NCBI RefSeq assembly: GCF_009695905.1
Contig: NZ_VUNA01000016.1
Location: 1 to 45,199 of the forward strand
Direction of reading: 5' to 3'
Origin: Mogibacterium kristiansenii
GTDB lineage: Bacteria; Bacillota; Clostridia; Peptostreptococcales; Anaerovoracaceae
DNA: 45,199 nt
Positions 1 to 7,646 of the stretch are shown piece after piece (positions within the stretch are counted from its first letter, which is position 1; each line of letters starts with the position of its first letter). A program made the translations under genes and the position numbers. The notes under the pieces were generated by a model that ran no database searches, was not told the DNA's origin, and saw nothing but the letters and a program-made list of their open reading frames with translations.

Positions 1-76
1 CAAGCACGGGCTCCATTGCACATAAAGTGTAGCTGGTGCTATGGACATCCATTCCGATTTTTAGTATTCTATTCAT
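1..76 (-). CDS. IS110-family transposase, first 25 residues only
   Basis: The reading frame starts at ATG 76-74 behind an AAGGAGG ribosome site and runs off the window edge. The peptide begins MNRILKIGMDVHS; the GMDVHS stretch is the first acidic motif of the DEDD (RuvC-like) catalytic domain of IS110-family transposases, which move DNA through a seeker or bridge RNA made from the element's non-coding end. The same 25 residues are coded at 45124-45199 on the other strand. Family assignment rests on this short motif. Confidence 0.75.
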   Translation of the reverse strand, partial: MNRILKIGMDVHSTSYTLCAMEPVL

Positions 77-184
77 AAATGACCTCCTTTTGTATGTGGT
101 AAACCACTGTCTATTGATTTAGTCGTCAATTACAGTATAGTGGCGAATCCACGATATTACAAATGTGAGGTCATTTCATATTAT
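1..184 (-). mobile_element. IS110-family insertion sequence, left end plus start of transposase (partial)
   Basis: Positions 1-189 are the exact reverse complement of 45011-45199. The innermost five bases (ACAAG when read on the minus strand) also occur in intact copies of the 87-bp repeat at the other end of the window, so they look like target DNA. The element itself is then about 1-184 here. It holds the transposase start and about 108 non-coding bases with a promoter (35 box TTGTAA at 162-157, 10 box TATACT at 139-134, spacer 17). Only the left end is in the window. Confidence 0.8.
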
Positions 185-523
185 CTTGTTCTGGTGTAGG
201 TATTCACAGCGAAGCTGCCAGCATCGTTCTCCGCAGATATAGGGCGAGATATCCTGCGCAGAGACTTTAAAGAAAGGTGCTGCGTATGTATCAAACCAAC
301 GTATATATTGATTTCCTACATCACGAGTTGGTCTCTGGTTTCTGTCTAGAACAGCACGCCCATTCCGATAGCGCTTTATAATTTCTGGGAAAGCAATGTC
401 GCCGCAAATATCAGGAAAAGTCAGCACCAATGCCAAAGCAGATTGCCAGCGTCCATCCTCAATGTTCAGTTCTACTTCCTCTATGCGATGTAAAAAGGTA
501 AAGCTGGCATTGTCTTGACTTAT
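176..523 (-). pseudogene. hypothetical protein cut at its 3' end by IS110 and lacking a normal start codon
   Basis: An open frame reads from codon ATA at 523-521 to a stop at 178-176 that lies inside the IS. The host part ends at about 185, so the C-terminus is replaced by a few IS-coded residues. Conserved-looking segments are LVLTFPDICGDI, a central YIRWFDTY and a C-terminal CWQLRCEYLH; I recognise these only as a family of uncharacterised proteins. An AGGAGG site at 535-530 sits six bases before the ATA codon, exactly where an ATG would be expected, so the start has probably mutated. A TTG at 436 is the first canonical start but has no ribosome site and would drop about 30 residues. Upstream lies the ferritin terminator. 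Most likely inactive. Confidence 0.7.
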
Positions 524-537
524 AGGTATCCTCCTGT

Positions 538-570
538 AAAAAAACCGCCTGCCAGAAAACTGACAGGCGG
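538..570 (-). terminator. intrinsic terminator of the oxidative-stress operon
   Basis: On the minus strand the arms CCGCCTGTCAG and CTGGCAGGCGG (570-545) close a TTTT loop with one mismatch and are followed by seven T residues (544-538). It lies directly after the ferritin gene and closes the operon. Confidence 0.88.
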
Positions 571-612
571 CATACTGCCTTTTATACTTCCATCATATAT
601 AGGCTATAGTGA

Positions 613-1122
613 TTAAAGAACCAAAGAAGGAGCAGAGTAAATTCGTGCTGCCAATTCCTGATTGAGCATATACAAGCTCTTGGGATCGGAGCCAAAGAGT
701 TCCATTTTGGAAATCAAATCATTTGCATTGGTTTCTTCTTCACCTTGTTCTTTCACAAACCAATCGAGGAACTGCATGGTACGGAAATCCCTTGCTTCGT
801 AAGCCTCACTATAGATATCATTAATCAGCGAGGTCACATATTTTTCGTGCTCAAGACCTGCCTTCAAAACATCCATATGGCAAGCCGCATTCAGATCAGG
901 CTTGTCAATGGCTTCAAGCGTTACCTTATGGTTTTCGTTTTGCAGGTACTGATAGAAAAGCATGGCGTGGTCACGCTCTTCCTGAGCCTGAATTTTATAC
1001 CAGTTGGCAAAGCCGTCAAGCCCGGCTTCCTCGAAATAGTTTGAAAAATTGAGATAAAGGTATGCGGAATAGAATTCCTTATTTATCTGTTGATTGATAA
1101 GCGTATGTACTTTTTCGTTCAT
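613..1122 (-). CDS. ftnA: ferritin
   Basis: 169 residues, the usual length of a non-haem bacterial ferritin, which oxidises Fe(II) at a di-iron centre and stores it in a 24-subunit cytoplasmic shell. The first helix (about 5-35) carries NKEFYSAYLYLNFSNYFEE, followed by AQEERDHAMLFYQYL with the ExxH metal pair, and FLDWFVKEQGEEE in the fourth helix holds further ligands. The start is supported by CAAGGAGA eight bases upstream. It is the last gene of a minus-strand operon with rubrerythrin and superoxide reductase, where it can take up iron released during oxidative stress. An intrinsic terminator follows. Confidence 0.95.
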   Translation of the reverse strand: MNEKVHTLINQQINKEFYSAYLYLNFSNYFEEAGLDGFANWYKIQAQEERDHAMLFYQYLQNENHKVTLEAIDKPDLNAACHMDVLKAGLEHEKYVTSLINDIYSEAYEARDFRTMQFLDWFVKEQGEEETNANDLISKMELFGSDPKSLYMLNQELAARIYSAPSLVL

Positions 1123-1139
1123 TTGTAATAATCTCCTTG

Positions 1140-1517
1140 TTAAATTTCAGTTTTCCACAGGCCGTGGAGGTTGCAATAAGCATAGACAGCTACTGCTTTA
1201 TCGTCTCCCAGGAAGAAGGTGACATGGGGTTCGTCACCGGGCTTCAAAACCTTACGCTGACCACCGTTTTCGGTCTTGACATAGACCCACTCGATGAAAT
1301 GCTCCGGAAGCATAGGATGATCTACAGAACCCACATTGACATGGATTGCACCATCTTCAACAGTAACAGCAGGCAGATGCTTTTCGCCGCTGGCTTCTAC
1401 GGTGTTAGGCTCAAGAGTCTCCATTTTCTGACCACAACACATCATGGGAACACCTGCGTCGTGAATCATACCAACCAAATTGCCGCAACGACGGCAGATA
1501 TGAAATTTTGCGTTCAC
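1140..1517 (-). CDS. dfx: desulfoferrodoxin (2Fe superoxide reductase)
   Basis: 125 residues. It reduces superoxide to hydrogen peroxide without releasing oxygen, with electrons from rubredoxin. The N-terminal desulforedoxin-like centre is visible as C8, C11 and the pair C27-C28. The catalytic centre II domain (about 40-125) has histidines in EKHLP, HPMLPEH and the C-terminal CNLHGLW (C115, H118), the Cys and last His ligands of the Fe(His)4Cys site. The start is GTG at 1517, seven bases behind AAGGAGAG. Rubredoxin, its expected electron donor, is the gene just upstream and rubrerythrin, which removes the peroxide product, is two genes upstream. Confidence 0.96.
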   Translation of the reverse strand: MNAKFHICRRCGNLVGMIHDAGVPMMCCGQKMETLEPNTVEASGEKHLPAVTVEDGAIHVNVGSVDHPMLPEHFIEWVYVKTENGGQRKVLKPGDEPHVTFFLGDDKAVAVYAYCNLHGLWKTEI

Positions 1518-1578
1518 AGTTACTCTCCTTTACATGATTTGTTTTTGCTACAGAATTTACGGGTTATTCAGAAGAGAC

Positions 1579-1719
1579 CTAACCTTTTCCTACGCTGCAC
1601 AGGGGGCACTCAAAATCCTCGGGAAGGTCTTCCCATTTTGTGCCGGGTGCAATTCCATTGTCAGGATCACCGACAGCTTCATTATAAACCCAACCGCATA
1701 TATCACATACATATTTCAT
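1579..1719 (-). CDS. rubredoxin (46 residues)
   Basis: A short gene that is easy to miss. ATG at 1719-1717, stop TAG at 1581-1579. The 46-residue product begins [12 protein letters not shown] and has CxxC pairs at C5/C8 and C38/C41, with the typical [17 protein letters not shown] central segment, so it is a complete classic rubredoxin holding one Fe(Cys)4 site. It sits 14 bases after the rubrerythrin fusion and 61 bases before desulfoferrodoxin and is probably the electron carrier for both. The ribosome site is weak, so translation may depend on the upstream gene. Confidence 0.93.
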   Translation of the reverse strand: MKYVCDICGWVYNEAVGDPDNGIAPGTKWEDLPEDFECPLCSVGKG

Positions 1720-1733
1720 AAATAAATTGAATA

Positions 1734-2882
1734 TTAGTAATTCTCCGCACGTACTTCGAAGAATGCCTGAGGATGCTTGCAGACAGGGCAGATCTCAGGT
1801 GCCTTGGTTCCTACTACGATATGTCCGCAGTTACGGCACTCCCAGATGGTAACGCCGCTCTTCTCAAACACCTGCATAGTCTCCACGTTGTTCAAAAGCT
1901 TGCGGTAGCGCTCCTCGTGCAGCTTCTCAATGGCAGCTACGCCACGGAACTGTTCAGCCAGGTCATGGAATCCCTCCTCATCAGCTTCACGAGCCATGCG
2001 GTCATACATATCCGTCCACTCGGCGTTCTCACCTTCAGCAGCATGGAGCAGGTTCTCGGCAGTATCGCCCAGCTCGCCCAGAGCTTTAAACCACAACTTG
2101 GCGTGCTCCATCTCGTTCTGTGCAGTATGCAGGAACAGAGCAGCAATCTGCTCGTAACCGGCTTTCTTGGCTACTGAAGCAAAGTAAGTATATTTGTTGC
2201 GTGCCTGAGATTCACCAGCAAAGGCTTCCCATAGATTTTTCTCGGTTTTGGTGCCTGCATAGGGATTCTTTGCAGGAGCCGCAGCATCCTCAATCTTCAC
2301 AAACTTGTCGGCGGGTTGCTTGCAGACAGGGCACTTGAAATCAGGTGTCATAGGGCCTTCGTGAATGTAACCGCAGACTGTGCATTTCCATTTTTCCATT
2401 TTCTTTTCCTCCGTTTTTTCATTGAATTGAATGTTTTTTAACAGGGATTCCACAGCATCCACAGGAATGCCGGGATACGTTTTAATACTTTCCAGAAACA
2501 ATCTGGTGTTGCTGCTCTGAGGCAGCATAAAGCCGGCTTCTCTACACAGATCCTCAGCCATCAGGCGAGAGGATTTTTCCACAGCGACGCTCAAGACATC
2601 AGGAAGCTGCGAAGCAATGTTCTCTGCATTGGCTTTGCTTTGAACTAAGCCACGAAGTGCTTCGACAACTTTTTCTTCTTTCGGCTGCTGCGGCGGCAGT
2701 TCTTTTGGAACCATAGAGATTGCAGCGGATGGACAGGTTTCGGCACAGGCACCGCAGCCGATACACTTTTCAGGATCAATGATGCTGTTCTCTGTATCAG
2801 TCGCTCCGGTTGGGCAGACATAGAGGCAAAGGCAATCCTTGGTACATAAGCGAAGATTTCTTACTGCATATTTTTCAGCCAT
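1734..2882 (-). CDS. ferredoxin / rubredoxin / rubrerythrin / rubredoxin fusion protein
   Basis: 382 residues, about twice a normal rubrerythrin. Order: a two-cluster 4Fe-4S ferredoxin domain (1-60, with [12 protein letters not shown] at 40-51), a linker of about 100 residues of unknown role, an N-terminal rubredoxin (C167, C170, C184, C187), a ferritin-like di-iron domain (213-332, with [13 protein letters not shown] and NEMEHAKLW) and a C-terminal rubredoxin (C349, C352, C365, C368). Rubrerythrins reduce hydrogen peroxide with NADH-derived electrons passed through rubredoxin. Met162 (ATG 2399-2397) has its own GGAGG site, so a 221-residue free rubrerythrin may also be made. The gene starts two bases after the upstream stop and is clearly in the same operon. 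Confidence 0.9.
   Translation of the reverse strand: MAEKYAVRNLRLCTKDCLCLYVCPTGATDTENSIIDPEKCIGCGACAETCPSAAISMVPKELPPQQPKEEKVVEALRGLVQSKANAENIASQLPDVLSVAVEKSSRLMAEDLCREAGFMLPQSSNTRLFLESIKTYPGIPVDAVESLLKNIQFNEKTEEKKMEKWKCTVCGYIHEGPMTPDFKCPVCKQPADKFVKIEDAAAPAKNPYAGTKTEKNLWEAFAGESQARNKYTYFASVAKKAGYEQIAALFLHTAQNEMEHAKLWFKALGELGDTAENLLHAAEGENAEWTDMYDRMAREADEEGFHDLAEQFRGVAAIEKLHEERYRKLLNNVETMQVFEKSGVTIWECRNCGHIVVGTKAPEICPVCKHPQAFFEVRAENY
2397..2412 (-). promoter_or_regulatory. internal ribosome binding site and in-frame ATG inside the rubrerythrin fusion
   Basis: GGAGG at 2412-2408, eight bases, then ATG 2399-2397 in the same frame as the long protein. The peptide from here ([11 protein letters not shown]) is the normal N-terminus of a stand-alone rubrerythrin. 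Either two proteins are made, or two genes fused recently and the old start survives. Confidence 0.6.
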
Positions 2883-2884
2883 AG

Positions 2885-3514
2885 TTATGCCCTCCCTTCC
2901 ATTTTTTCAAATTTCCAATTGGGAACCTTACACACCGGACATAGATCCGGAGCTTTGTCACCAATATAGACAAAACCACAGACCGTACAAACCCAGACAC
3001 CGGTGTTTTCCAACATCTTGTCTCCCTCAGATTCATATCGAGTCAGCAGAGATTGGAGCATTCGGGTAACCTTTTCACTCCACACCTGACAGCGAAGACC
3101 ACCCCGATCAGGCTTTTCACCGGCTATAGCATTGCCATAGGGATACCCTACAGACAAATCTTTGTCAATAAGTTCCAGCAGCTTGGCTGTGCTGGCCTCC
3201 TCGACAGGCGCAGCCTTGCTTCTGAAGAACTCTGCCAGTTTTCTGAAATCATCTGCCTGCTGGGGCAGATACTGCTTTTCGCAGCCACGGGCCAGATTGG
3301 AGCAGATGATGCTCATTTCCATGGGAGAGAGTTCCTTGTCCACATGGGGCTTTTCAAGGACCTTCTGTGACGCTGTTTTTTCTTCTTTGGGTTTGAAAGC
3401 GTCTTTGCCTGCTTTACAGACAGGACACTTCCAATCGGCAGGTAGGTCTTCCCACTTGCCACCGACGGCTTCATCGTGAATATATCCACAAATGCCGCAA
3501 ACATATTGTTTCAT
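2885..3514 (-). CDS. two-rubredoxin protein with helical middle domain
   Basis: 209 residues. An N-terminal rubredoxin (C6, C9, C30, C33; [22 protein letters not shown]), a middle section (about 60-165) predicted helical but without clear di-iron ligands, and a C-terminal short rubredoxin (C176, C179, C192, C195; [22 protein letters not shown]). It is probably an electron-transfer protein feeding the peroxide and superoxide reductases downstream; the middle section is not recognised. First gene of the operon, with a strong AAAGGAGGAG ribosome site and an AT-rich promoter region immediately upstream. Confidence 0.82.
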   Translation of the reverse strand: MKQYVCGICGYIHDEAVGGKWEDLPADWKCPVCKAGKDAFKPKEEKTASQKVLEKPHVDKELSPMEMSIICSNLARGCEKQYLPQQADDFRKLAEFFRSKAAPVEEASTAKLLELIDKDLSVGYPYGNAIAGEKPDRGGLRCQVWSEKVTRMLQSLLTRYESEGDKMLENTGVWVCTVCGFVYIGDKAPDLCPVCKVPNWKFEKMEGRA

Positions 3515-3600
3515 GGTTCTATCTCCTCCTTTATCTATATTATATCATATAATATCTATATTTTATCAAATCACGACACATATTCCGTGACTTAATCACC
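3515..3600 (-). promoter_or_regulatory. promoter and possible operators of the oxygen-defence operon
   Basis: On the minus strand a TTGATA box lies upstream of an AT-rich block containing TATAAT (19-base spacing, or 17 to an overlapping GATATA). The block is itself nearly palindromic (ATATTATAT, G, ATATAATAT). Further upstream TCACG and CGTGA form an inverted pair ten bases apart. Such dyads fit a Crp/Fnr or Fur-family regulator; a Crp-like gene is nearby at 4511. The exact operator is inference. Confidence 0.5.
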
Positions 3601-3604
3601 TATT

Positions 3605-4375
3605 TCAGTCGCAGGAGTGATGGCCGCAGCCGTGGGAACCGCAAGAGTGACCTTCCCCATGGTGGTCGTGATGATCACACTTGACATTGGGGTTGAAGTC
3701 CAGCTCGCCTGTTGCCAGTGCTACTGCTGCTGCATCAGCGTTGCCGGAAACACCACCATAAAGCCGGATACCCACATCGCTCAGTGCCATCTGGGCACCG
3801 CCGCCAATACCGCCGCAGATTAGGGCATCCACCTTCAGTGCACTCAGGACGCCTGCCAGTGCATCATGCCCGCTGCCGCCAGCATCCACAACCTCAGACG
3901 AAATGATTTTTCCATCTTCCACATCGTAGATTTTAAACTGTTCGGTGTGACCGAAGTGCTGAAAGATTTCTCCGTTTTCATAAGTGACTGCAATTCTCAT
4001 AATAGTATCTCCTTTCGGTTTTTCTTGCATCGGATGTTTTTTTTTCTGATAGCAATTTTTGCACCCGTAGGCTGCGCTGTTTCCGCTGCAGAGTGTGAAA
4101 TCCCCTCCCTCGATTCGCAGAGGAAGTCCCTCAACCAGCGCATCGGCCAGTTTTTTGCGGGCAGCTGCATAAATCTGCTGAACCGTTGTTCTGGCAATAC
4201 GCATATATTCTTCGCATTGCTCCTGAGAAAAACCTTCACGGTCAATCAGGCGGATGGATTCATACTCATCCACATTCAGGACAATGGGAGTCAGTTCCTC
4301 GCCGCCACGAACCGGAACAAAACCATCATTATCCGGCAAACAACAAACTTTTCTGCGTTTTTTCGGTCTTGGCAT
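3605..4375 (-). CDS. DUF134 DNA-binding domain fused to NifX/NifB-type FeMo-cofactor-binding domain
   Basis: 256 residues. Residues 1-100 match the DUF134 family (MPRPKKRRKVCCLP start and a helix-turn-helix around EYESIRLIDREGFSQEQC). Residues 126-235 (MRIAVTYENGEIFQHFGHTEQFKIYDVEDGKI) are a dinitrogenase iron-molybdenum cofactor biosynthesis domain, a family that binds metal clusters. The C-terminus (233-256) is a His/Cys-rich tail likely to bind metal. Met126 has its own AAAGGAG site eight bases upstream (4015-4009), so a separate NifX-like protein could also be made. DUF134 and NifX-like genes are commonly adjacent or fused in Clostridia. No nif genes are present, so the likely role is metal-cluster sensing or carriage, possibly regulating the neighbouring operon. 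Confidence 0.85.
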   Translation of the reverse strand: MPRPKKRRKVCCLPDNDGFVPVRGGEELTPIVLNVDEYESIRLIDREGFSQEQCEEYMRIARTTVQQIYAAARKKLADALVEGLPLRIEGGDFTLCSGNSAAYGCKNCYQKKKHPMQEKPKGDTIMRIAVTYENGEIFQHFGHTEQFKIYDVEDGKIISSEVVDAGGSGHDALAGVLSALKVDALICGGIGGGAQMALSDVGIRLYGGVSGNADAAAVALATGELDFNPNVKCDHHDHHGEGHSCGSHGCGHHSCD

Positions 4376-4510
4376 AGATTCACCTCCATATTATTTGCGG
4401 CATATGCCACTTATACGACCATTGTACATCTCCTTTTTCTATGTGTCAAAGGAATTATTGACATATGCCATAAATCATTTTATACTATGTGTATTCAAGG
4501 AGGTGTACCC
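4376..4510. promoter_or_regulatory. divergent promoter region with repeated CATATGCC sites
   Basis: Two sigmaA promoters face apart. Plus strand: TTGACA 4458-4463, 17-base spacer, TATACT 4481-4486, driving the Crp-like gene. Minus strand: TTGACA 4449-4444, 17-base spacer, TACAAT 4426-4421, driving the DUF134 fusion. A perfect palindrome GGCATATGCC lies at 4399-4408, just downstream of the minus 10 box, and a second ACATATGCC overlaps the plus promoter at 4461-4469. The sites are well placed for one regulator to control both genes. Confidence 0.7.
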
Positions 4511-5188
4511 ATGGATTTTTCATCCTATTTTCCAATTTGGAACAAATTGACACCGACCCAGCAACAGATTTTGGAGCGAAATGCAGTTTTACGAAAAGTG
4601 GACAAAGGGACTGTGATTCACAACGGAACTGTGATTTACAACGGAACTGTGGAGTGTACCGGTCTTCTGCTGGTAATAAGCGGACAGCTTCGTGCCTATA
4701 TTCTTTCCGATGAAGGACGAGAGATTAGCCTCTATCGTTTGTTTGATCGGGATATTTGCCTGTTTTCCGCCTCCTGTATGATGAACAGCATTCAGTTTGA
4801 GATCACCATTGAGGCGCAGAAGGATACCACGATGTGGGTTATTTCTGCTGACACTTATCAGCGCATTATGAAAGAGTCTGCTGTGGTAGCTAATTTTACC
4901 AACGAAATTATGGCTACCCGTTTTTCTGAGGTTATGTGGCTCATGGAGCAGATCATGTGGAAAAGCTTTGATAAAAGGCTGGCAGAATTTCTGCTGGAGG
5001 AATGCAACTTAGAGGGAACAAACATCCTCAAGATTACCCATGAAACCATTGCGAGCCACATGGGCACCGCCCGGGAGGTAGTTACCCGAATGCTTCGCTA
5101 TTTCCAGAACGAGGGTATGGTCAGGCTGACTCGTGGAACAGTGGAGGTTACAGACAAAATCAGACTGGAACAATTGCAAAATGATTAA
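4511..5188 (+). CDS. Crp/Fnr-family transcriptional regulator
   Basis: 225 residues. N-terminal cyclic-nucleotide-binding-like beta domain (about 10-125), dimer helix (about 125-145), C-terminal winged helix (about 150-220) with THETIASHMGTAREVVTRMLRYFQNEG, the DNA-recognition helix of this family. No FeS-type N-terminal cysteine cluster is seen, so the effector is unknown. The start at 4511 is set by AAGGAGGTG and the TTGACA/TATACT promoter; the longer upstream frame has no ribosome site. Odd point: residues 34-45 are TVIHNG followed by TVIYNG, a direct 18-base duplication in the effector domain. It lies between oxygen-defence and thiol-redox operons and probably regulates one or both. Confidence 0.92.
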   Translation: MDFSSYFPIWNKLTPTQQQILERNAVLRKVDKGTVIHNGTVIYNGTVECTGLLLVISGQLRAYILSDEGREISLYRLFDRDICLFSASCMMNSIQFEITIEAQKDTTMWVISADTYQRIMKESAVVANFTNEIMATRFSEVMWLMEQIMWKSFDKRLAEFLLEECNLEGTNILKITHETIASHMGTAREVVTRMLRYFQNEGMVRLTRGTVEVTDKIRLEQLQND

Positions 5189-5194
5189 GCAAAA

Positions 5195-5232
5195 AGGACA
5201 TCTGCTTGCTATTAGTTGCAAGCAGATGTCCT
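5195..5232. terminator. bidirectional terminator between convergent genes
   Basis: A perfect 15-bp stem: AGGACATCTGCTTGC at 5195-5209 and its complement at 5218-5232, with an 8-base loop. An A run lies on the left and TGATTTTAT on the right, so it can serve the Crp-like gene (plus) and the flavoprotein gene (minus). Confidence 0.88.
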
Positions 5233-5236
5233 GATT

Positions 5237-6931
5237 TTATGCTCGATCCATTCCGCAGGCCGTAGCCGATTCAATGAGACAGCGATCATTGGTCACAGCA
5301 TCATAGAACCGGAAGCCACCGGAGAAGTTATAGCAGTCAAAGCCGTTTCCGGCCAGGATACGACAGGCAATGTAGCTGCGCAGACCGCTCTGACAGATGA
5401 CGTAGACAGGCTTACGCTTGTCCAGCTCACCCAGCCGCTCCCGCAGCTCGTCCACCGGGATGTTATAGAAGCCGTCAATGTGTCCGTGTGCGAATTCTTC
5501 CACAGTGCGGGTGTCCAACAGAGTTACGCTTCCGTCACGAGGAAGGCGATCTGCATCTTCCAGATGCCATTGTTTCAGAACACCGTTTGCGATATTCTCG
5601 ACCATAAAGCCAGCCATATTTACCGGGTCTTTCGCAGAGGAATAAGGCGGTGCGTAGGCCAGATCCAGATCCTTCAGTTCCGTGGCTTTCATTCCTGCCC
5701 GGATAGCGGTGGCCAGCACATCAATGCGCTTATCCACACCTTCATAGCCTATGATCTGCGCACCCAGCAGGCGATAAGTCGCCTTTTCAAAGACCACCTT
5801 CATTGTCATGACTTTCCCGCCGGGGTAGTAACCTGCATGGCTCATGGGCGACAGAATAACTGTATCAACATCCAGCCCTGTTTTTCTGGCGTTGGTCTCA
5901 TTTACGCCGGTAGTAGCGGCAGTCATGCCGAAGATCTTGATGACACTGCTGCCTTGGGAGCCGGCATAATGGCTGTCTCCGCCACAGATGTTGTCCGCAG
6001 CGATTCGTCCCTGTTTATTGGCAGGGCCAGCCAAAGAGATCAGATCATCCTGCCCGGTGACGAAGTGCTTCACCTGCACCGCATCGCCCACGGCATAGAT
6101 GTCGGAAATGGAGGTTTCCATTCGGTCATTGACCACAATACTTCCTTTAATGCCCAGTTCCAACCCGGCATCCTTTGCTAGGGTGGTTTCGGGAGAAACA
6201 CCAATGGCCAGGATTACCATATCCGCATGGAGAGGCTGTTCGTCTTTTAGCAGCACATCCACGCCGCCGTCCCTTTCCTCAAACCCTTCTACGGTATGAC
6301 CAAGTTCCAGTTTTACGCCGTGCTTGCGCATTTCATTATGGATAAAAGAAGCCATATCGGCATCAAAGGGATTCATAAGCTGTTTTGGACGCTGGACAAT
6401 GGTGACATCCATCCCCAGCTCTCGCAGGTTTTCTGCCAGCTCCAATCCAATGAAGCCACCACCTGCCAGTACAGCGGATTTGGGATGGTTTGCATTGATG
6501 TAATCCTTGATGCAGAAGGTATCTTCAACAGTGCGCAGGGTAAACAGCTTATCAAGACCTACACCGGGAAGCCGGGGCTGGGTAGGCTTGGCTCCGGGAG
6601 AGAGAATCAGCTTGTCATAGCTCTCCTCGAACTCCTCACCAGTTTCTAGATTTTTCACGGTAACTTCTTTTTTTTCGGGATGGATAGCCGTGACTTCATG
6701 ACGCACCTTCATGTTTACATGGAACCGGGAGAAGAAGCTTTCCGGGGTCTGGAGGGTCAGATCCGACCGATCGGTAATCACATCACCGATATAGTATGGC
6801 AGACCACAGTTGGCATAGGAGATATACCCCGAGCGCTCAAAAACTACGATTTCTGCCTGCTCATTCAGTCTGCGAATACGGGCGGCAGCGGTAGCACCAC
6901 CTGCCACACCGCCTACAATGACAACTTTCAT
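5237..6931 (-). CDS. CoA-disulfide reductase-like FAD/NAD(P)H flavoprotein with C-terminal rhodanese domain
   Basis: 564 residues from ATG 6931; an ATG 24 bases upstream is possible but the AAAGGTGG site fits the downstream one. FAD-binding motif VIVGGVAGGATAA at 4-16, the single redox cysteine C42 in YANCGLPYYIG as in CoA-disulfide reductases and NADH oxidases, an NAD-binding AGGGFIGLE segment near 155, and FAD contact IYAVGDA near 280. A C-terminal rhodanese domain (about 465-564) has the active-site loop CQSGLRS with C513. Such CoADR-rhodanese fusions reduce CoA persulfide or disulfide and polysulfide with NAD(P)H. Last gene of a thioredoxin/rhodanese operon, starting one base after the upstream stop. 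Confidence 0.92.
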   Translation of the reverse strand: MKVVIVGGVAGGATAAARIRRLNEQAEIVVFERSGYISYANCGLPYYIGDVITDRSDLTLQTPESFFSRFHVNMKVRHEVTAIHPEKKEVTVKNLETGEEFEESYDKLILSPGAKPTQPRLPGVGLDKLFTLRTVEDTFCIKDYINANHPKSAVLAGGGFIGLELAENLRELGMDVTIVQRPKQLMNPFDADMASFIHNEMRKHGVKLELGHTVEGFEERDGGVDVLLKDEQPLHADMVILAIGVSPETTLAKDAGLELGIKGSIVVNDRMETSISDIYAVGDAVQVKHFVTGQDDLISLAGPANKQGRIAADNICGGDSHYAGSQGSSVIKIFGMTAATTGVNETNARKTGLDVDTVILSPMSHAGYYPGGKVMTMKVVFEKATYRLLGAQIIGYEGVDKRIDVLATAIRAGMKATELKDLDLAYAPPYSSAKDPVNMAGFMVENIANGVLKQWHLEDADRLPRDGSVTLLDTRTVEEFAHGHIDGFYNIPVDELRERLGELDKRKPVYVICQSGLRSYIACRILAGNGFDCYNFSGGFRFYDAVTNDRCLIESATACGMDRA

Positions 6932-6932
6932 A

Positions 6933-7253
6933 TTATCGTTCCACCTTTCCTGCATAAGCGGAAATTCCGCCTATGTTTTTCACGTTGATATAACCCATCT
7001 GCTTCAAAATAGCAGCTGCCTGACGGCTTCTTGCACCGCTGAGACAATGAACAAAAATGGGAGTAGAGTTATTGTCAATCATGCCAGCCACTTTGCTAAT
7101 GGACTGCAAAGGAACATTTTTACTGCCGGGGATATGCCCCTGCCGGTATTCGTCGGGGGTGCGAACATCCAGCAGGACTGCGCCATCCGTAGTGCTATAT
7201 TCTTTGACACCCTGATTGATGTCAGGGCCTTTCAGGAAATCGACCAACCTCAT
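6933..7253 (-). CDS. single-domain rhodanese
   Basis: 106 residues, a stand-alone rhodanese fold. The catalytic loop is CLSGARS with C70, preceded by VLLDVRTPDEYRQGHIPGSKNVPL, the usual LDVR...GHIPGA signature. It carries sulfur as a cysteine persulfide and passes it to acceptors. It lies between thioredoxin and the CoADR-rhodanese flavoprotein, whose start codon follows after one base, so the three are translationally linked and likely act on the same sulfane-sulfur pool. Confidence 0.93.
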   Translation of the reverse strand: MRLVDFLKGPDINQGVKEYSTTDGAVLLDVRTPDEYRQGHIPGSKNVPLQSISKVAGMIDNNSTPIFVHCLSGARSRQAAAILKQMGYINVKNIGGISAYAGKVER

Positions 7254-7265
7254 CTTTGCACCTCC

Positions 7266-7571
7266 TTACAGCATTGCGAGAATCTGAGCCTTAGGTCTGG
7301 CACCGGTGACTTGATTGACAATCTTTCCGTTCTTCATAACCACCAGAGTAGGTATGCTCATCACACCGAACTGCATAGCCAGCTCCTGTTCCTCATCCAC
7401 ATTAATTTTAACAACCTTGATATCGGAGCGCTCCTTGGCAATCTCCTCTACCAGAGGAACTACCATGCGGCAAGGACCACACCAGGGAGCCCAGAAATCC
7501 ATCAGGACGGGCTTGTCCGAGTTCAAAACCTCTTGATTGAAATTGTTTTTATTAACACTGATAGCAGACAT
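7266..7571 (-). CDS. trxA: thioredoxin
   Basis: 101 residues with the active site WCGPC (C31, C34) in [14 protein letters not shown] and the cis-proline segment [11 protein letters not shown], i.e. a complete classic thioredoxin for cytoplasmic disulfide and persulfide reduction. The ribosome site ACAGGAGG is strong. A TATAAT box on the minus strand at 7611-7606 marks a promoter. It heads the three-gene unit with the rhodanese and CoADR-like genes. Confidence 0.95.
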   Translation of the reverse strand: MSAISVNKNNFNQEVLNSDKPVLMDFWAPWCGPCRMVVPLVEEIAKERSDIKVVKINVDEEQELAMQFGVMSIPTLVVMKNGKIVNQVTGARPKAQILAML

Positions 7572-7646
7572 ATTTAAGTCCTCCTGTTTTCTTTTTTATG
7601 GCTTTATTATATCCAGTAGTCGTTCCTTGTTCTGTGATTTTATCAC
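7572..7646 (-). promoter_or_regulatory. thioredoxin operon promoter with a dyad upstream
   Basis: TATAAT at 7611-7606 on the minus strand; the 35 region (about 7634-7629, CAGAAC) is weak, which suggests activator control. A dyad GTGATTTTATCAC at 7634-7646 lies right at that position and overlaps the end of the upstream gene. It has the size of a Crp/Fnr-type half-site pair, but the regulator is inference. Confidence 0.45.

Noticed and set aside
3605-4375. Nitrogen-fixation function from the NifX-like domain
   Set aside because: No nif structural or cofactor genes are nearby, and this domain is common in non-fixing Clostridia.
3866-4510. Extended N-terminus of the Crp-like regulator (frame open from 3866)
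   Set aside because: The upstream frame runs antisense through the DUF134 fusion and has no ribosome site; promoter and AAGGAGG fix the start at 4511.
5216-6181. 321-codon plus-strand frame opposite the flavoprotein gene
   Set aside because: It is antisense to a well-supported gene and has no recognisable domain.
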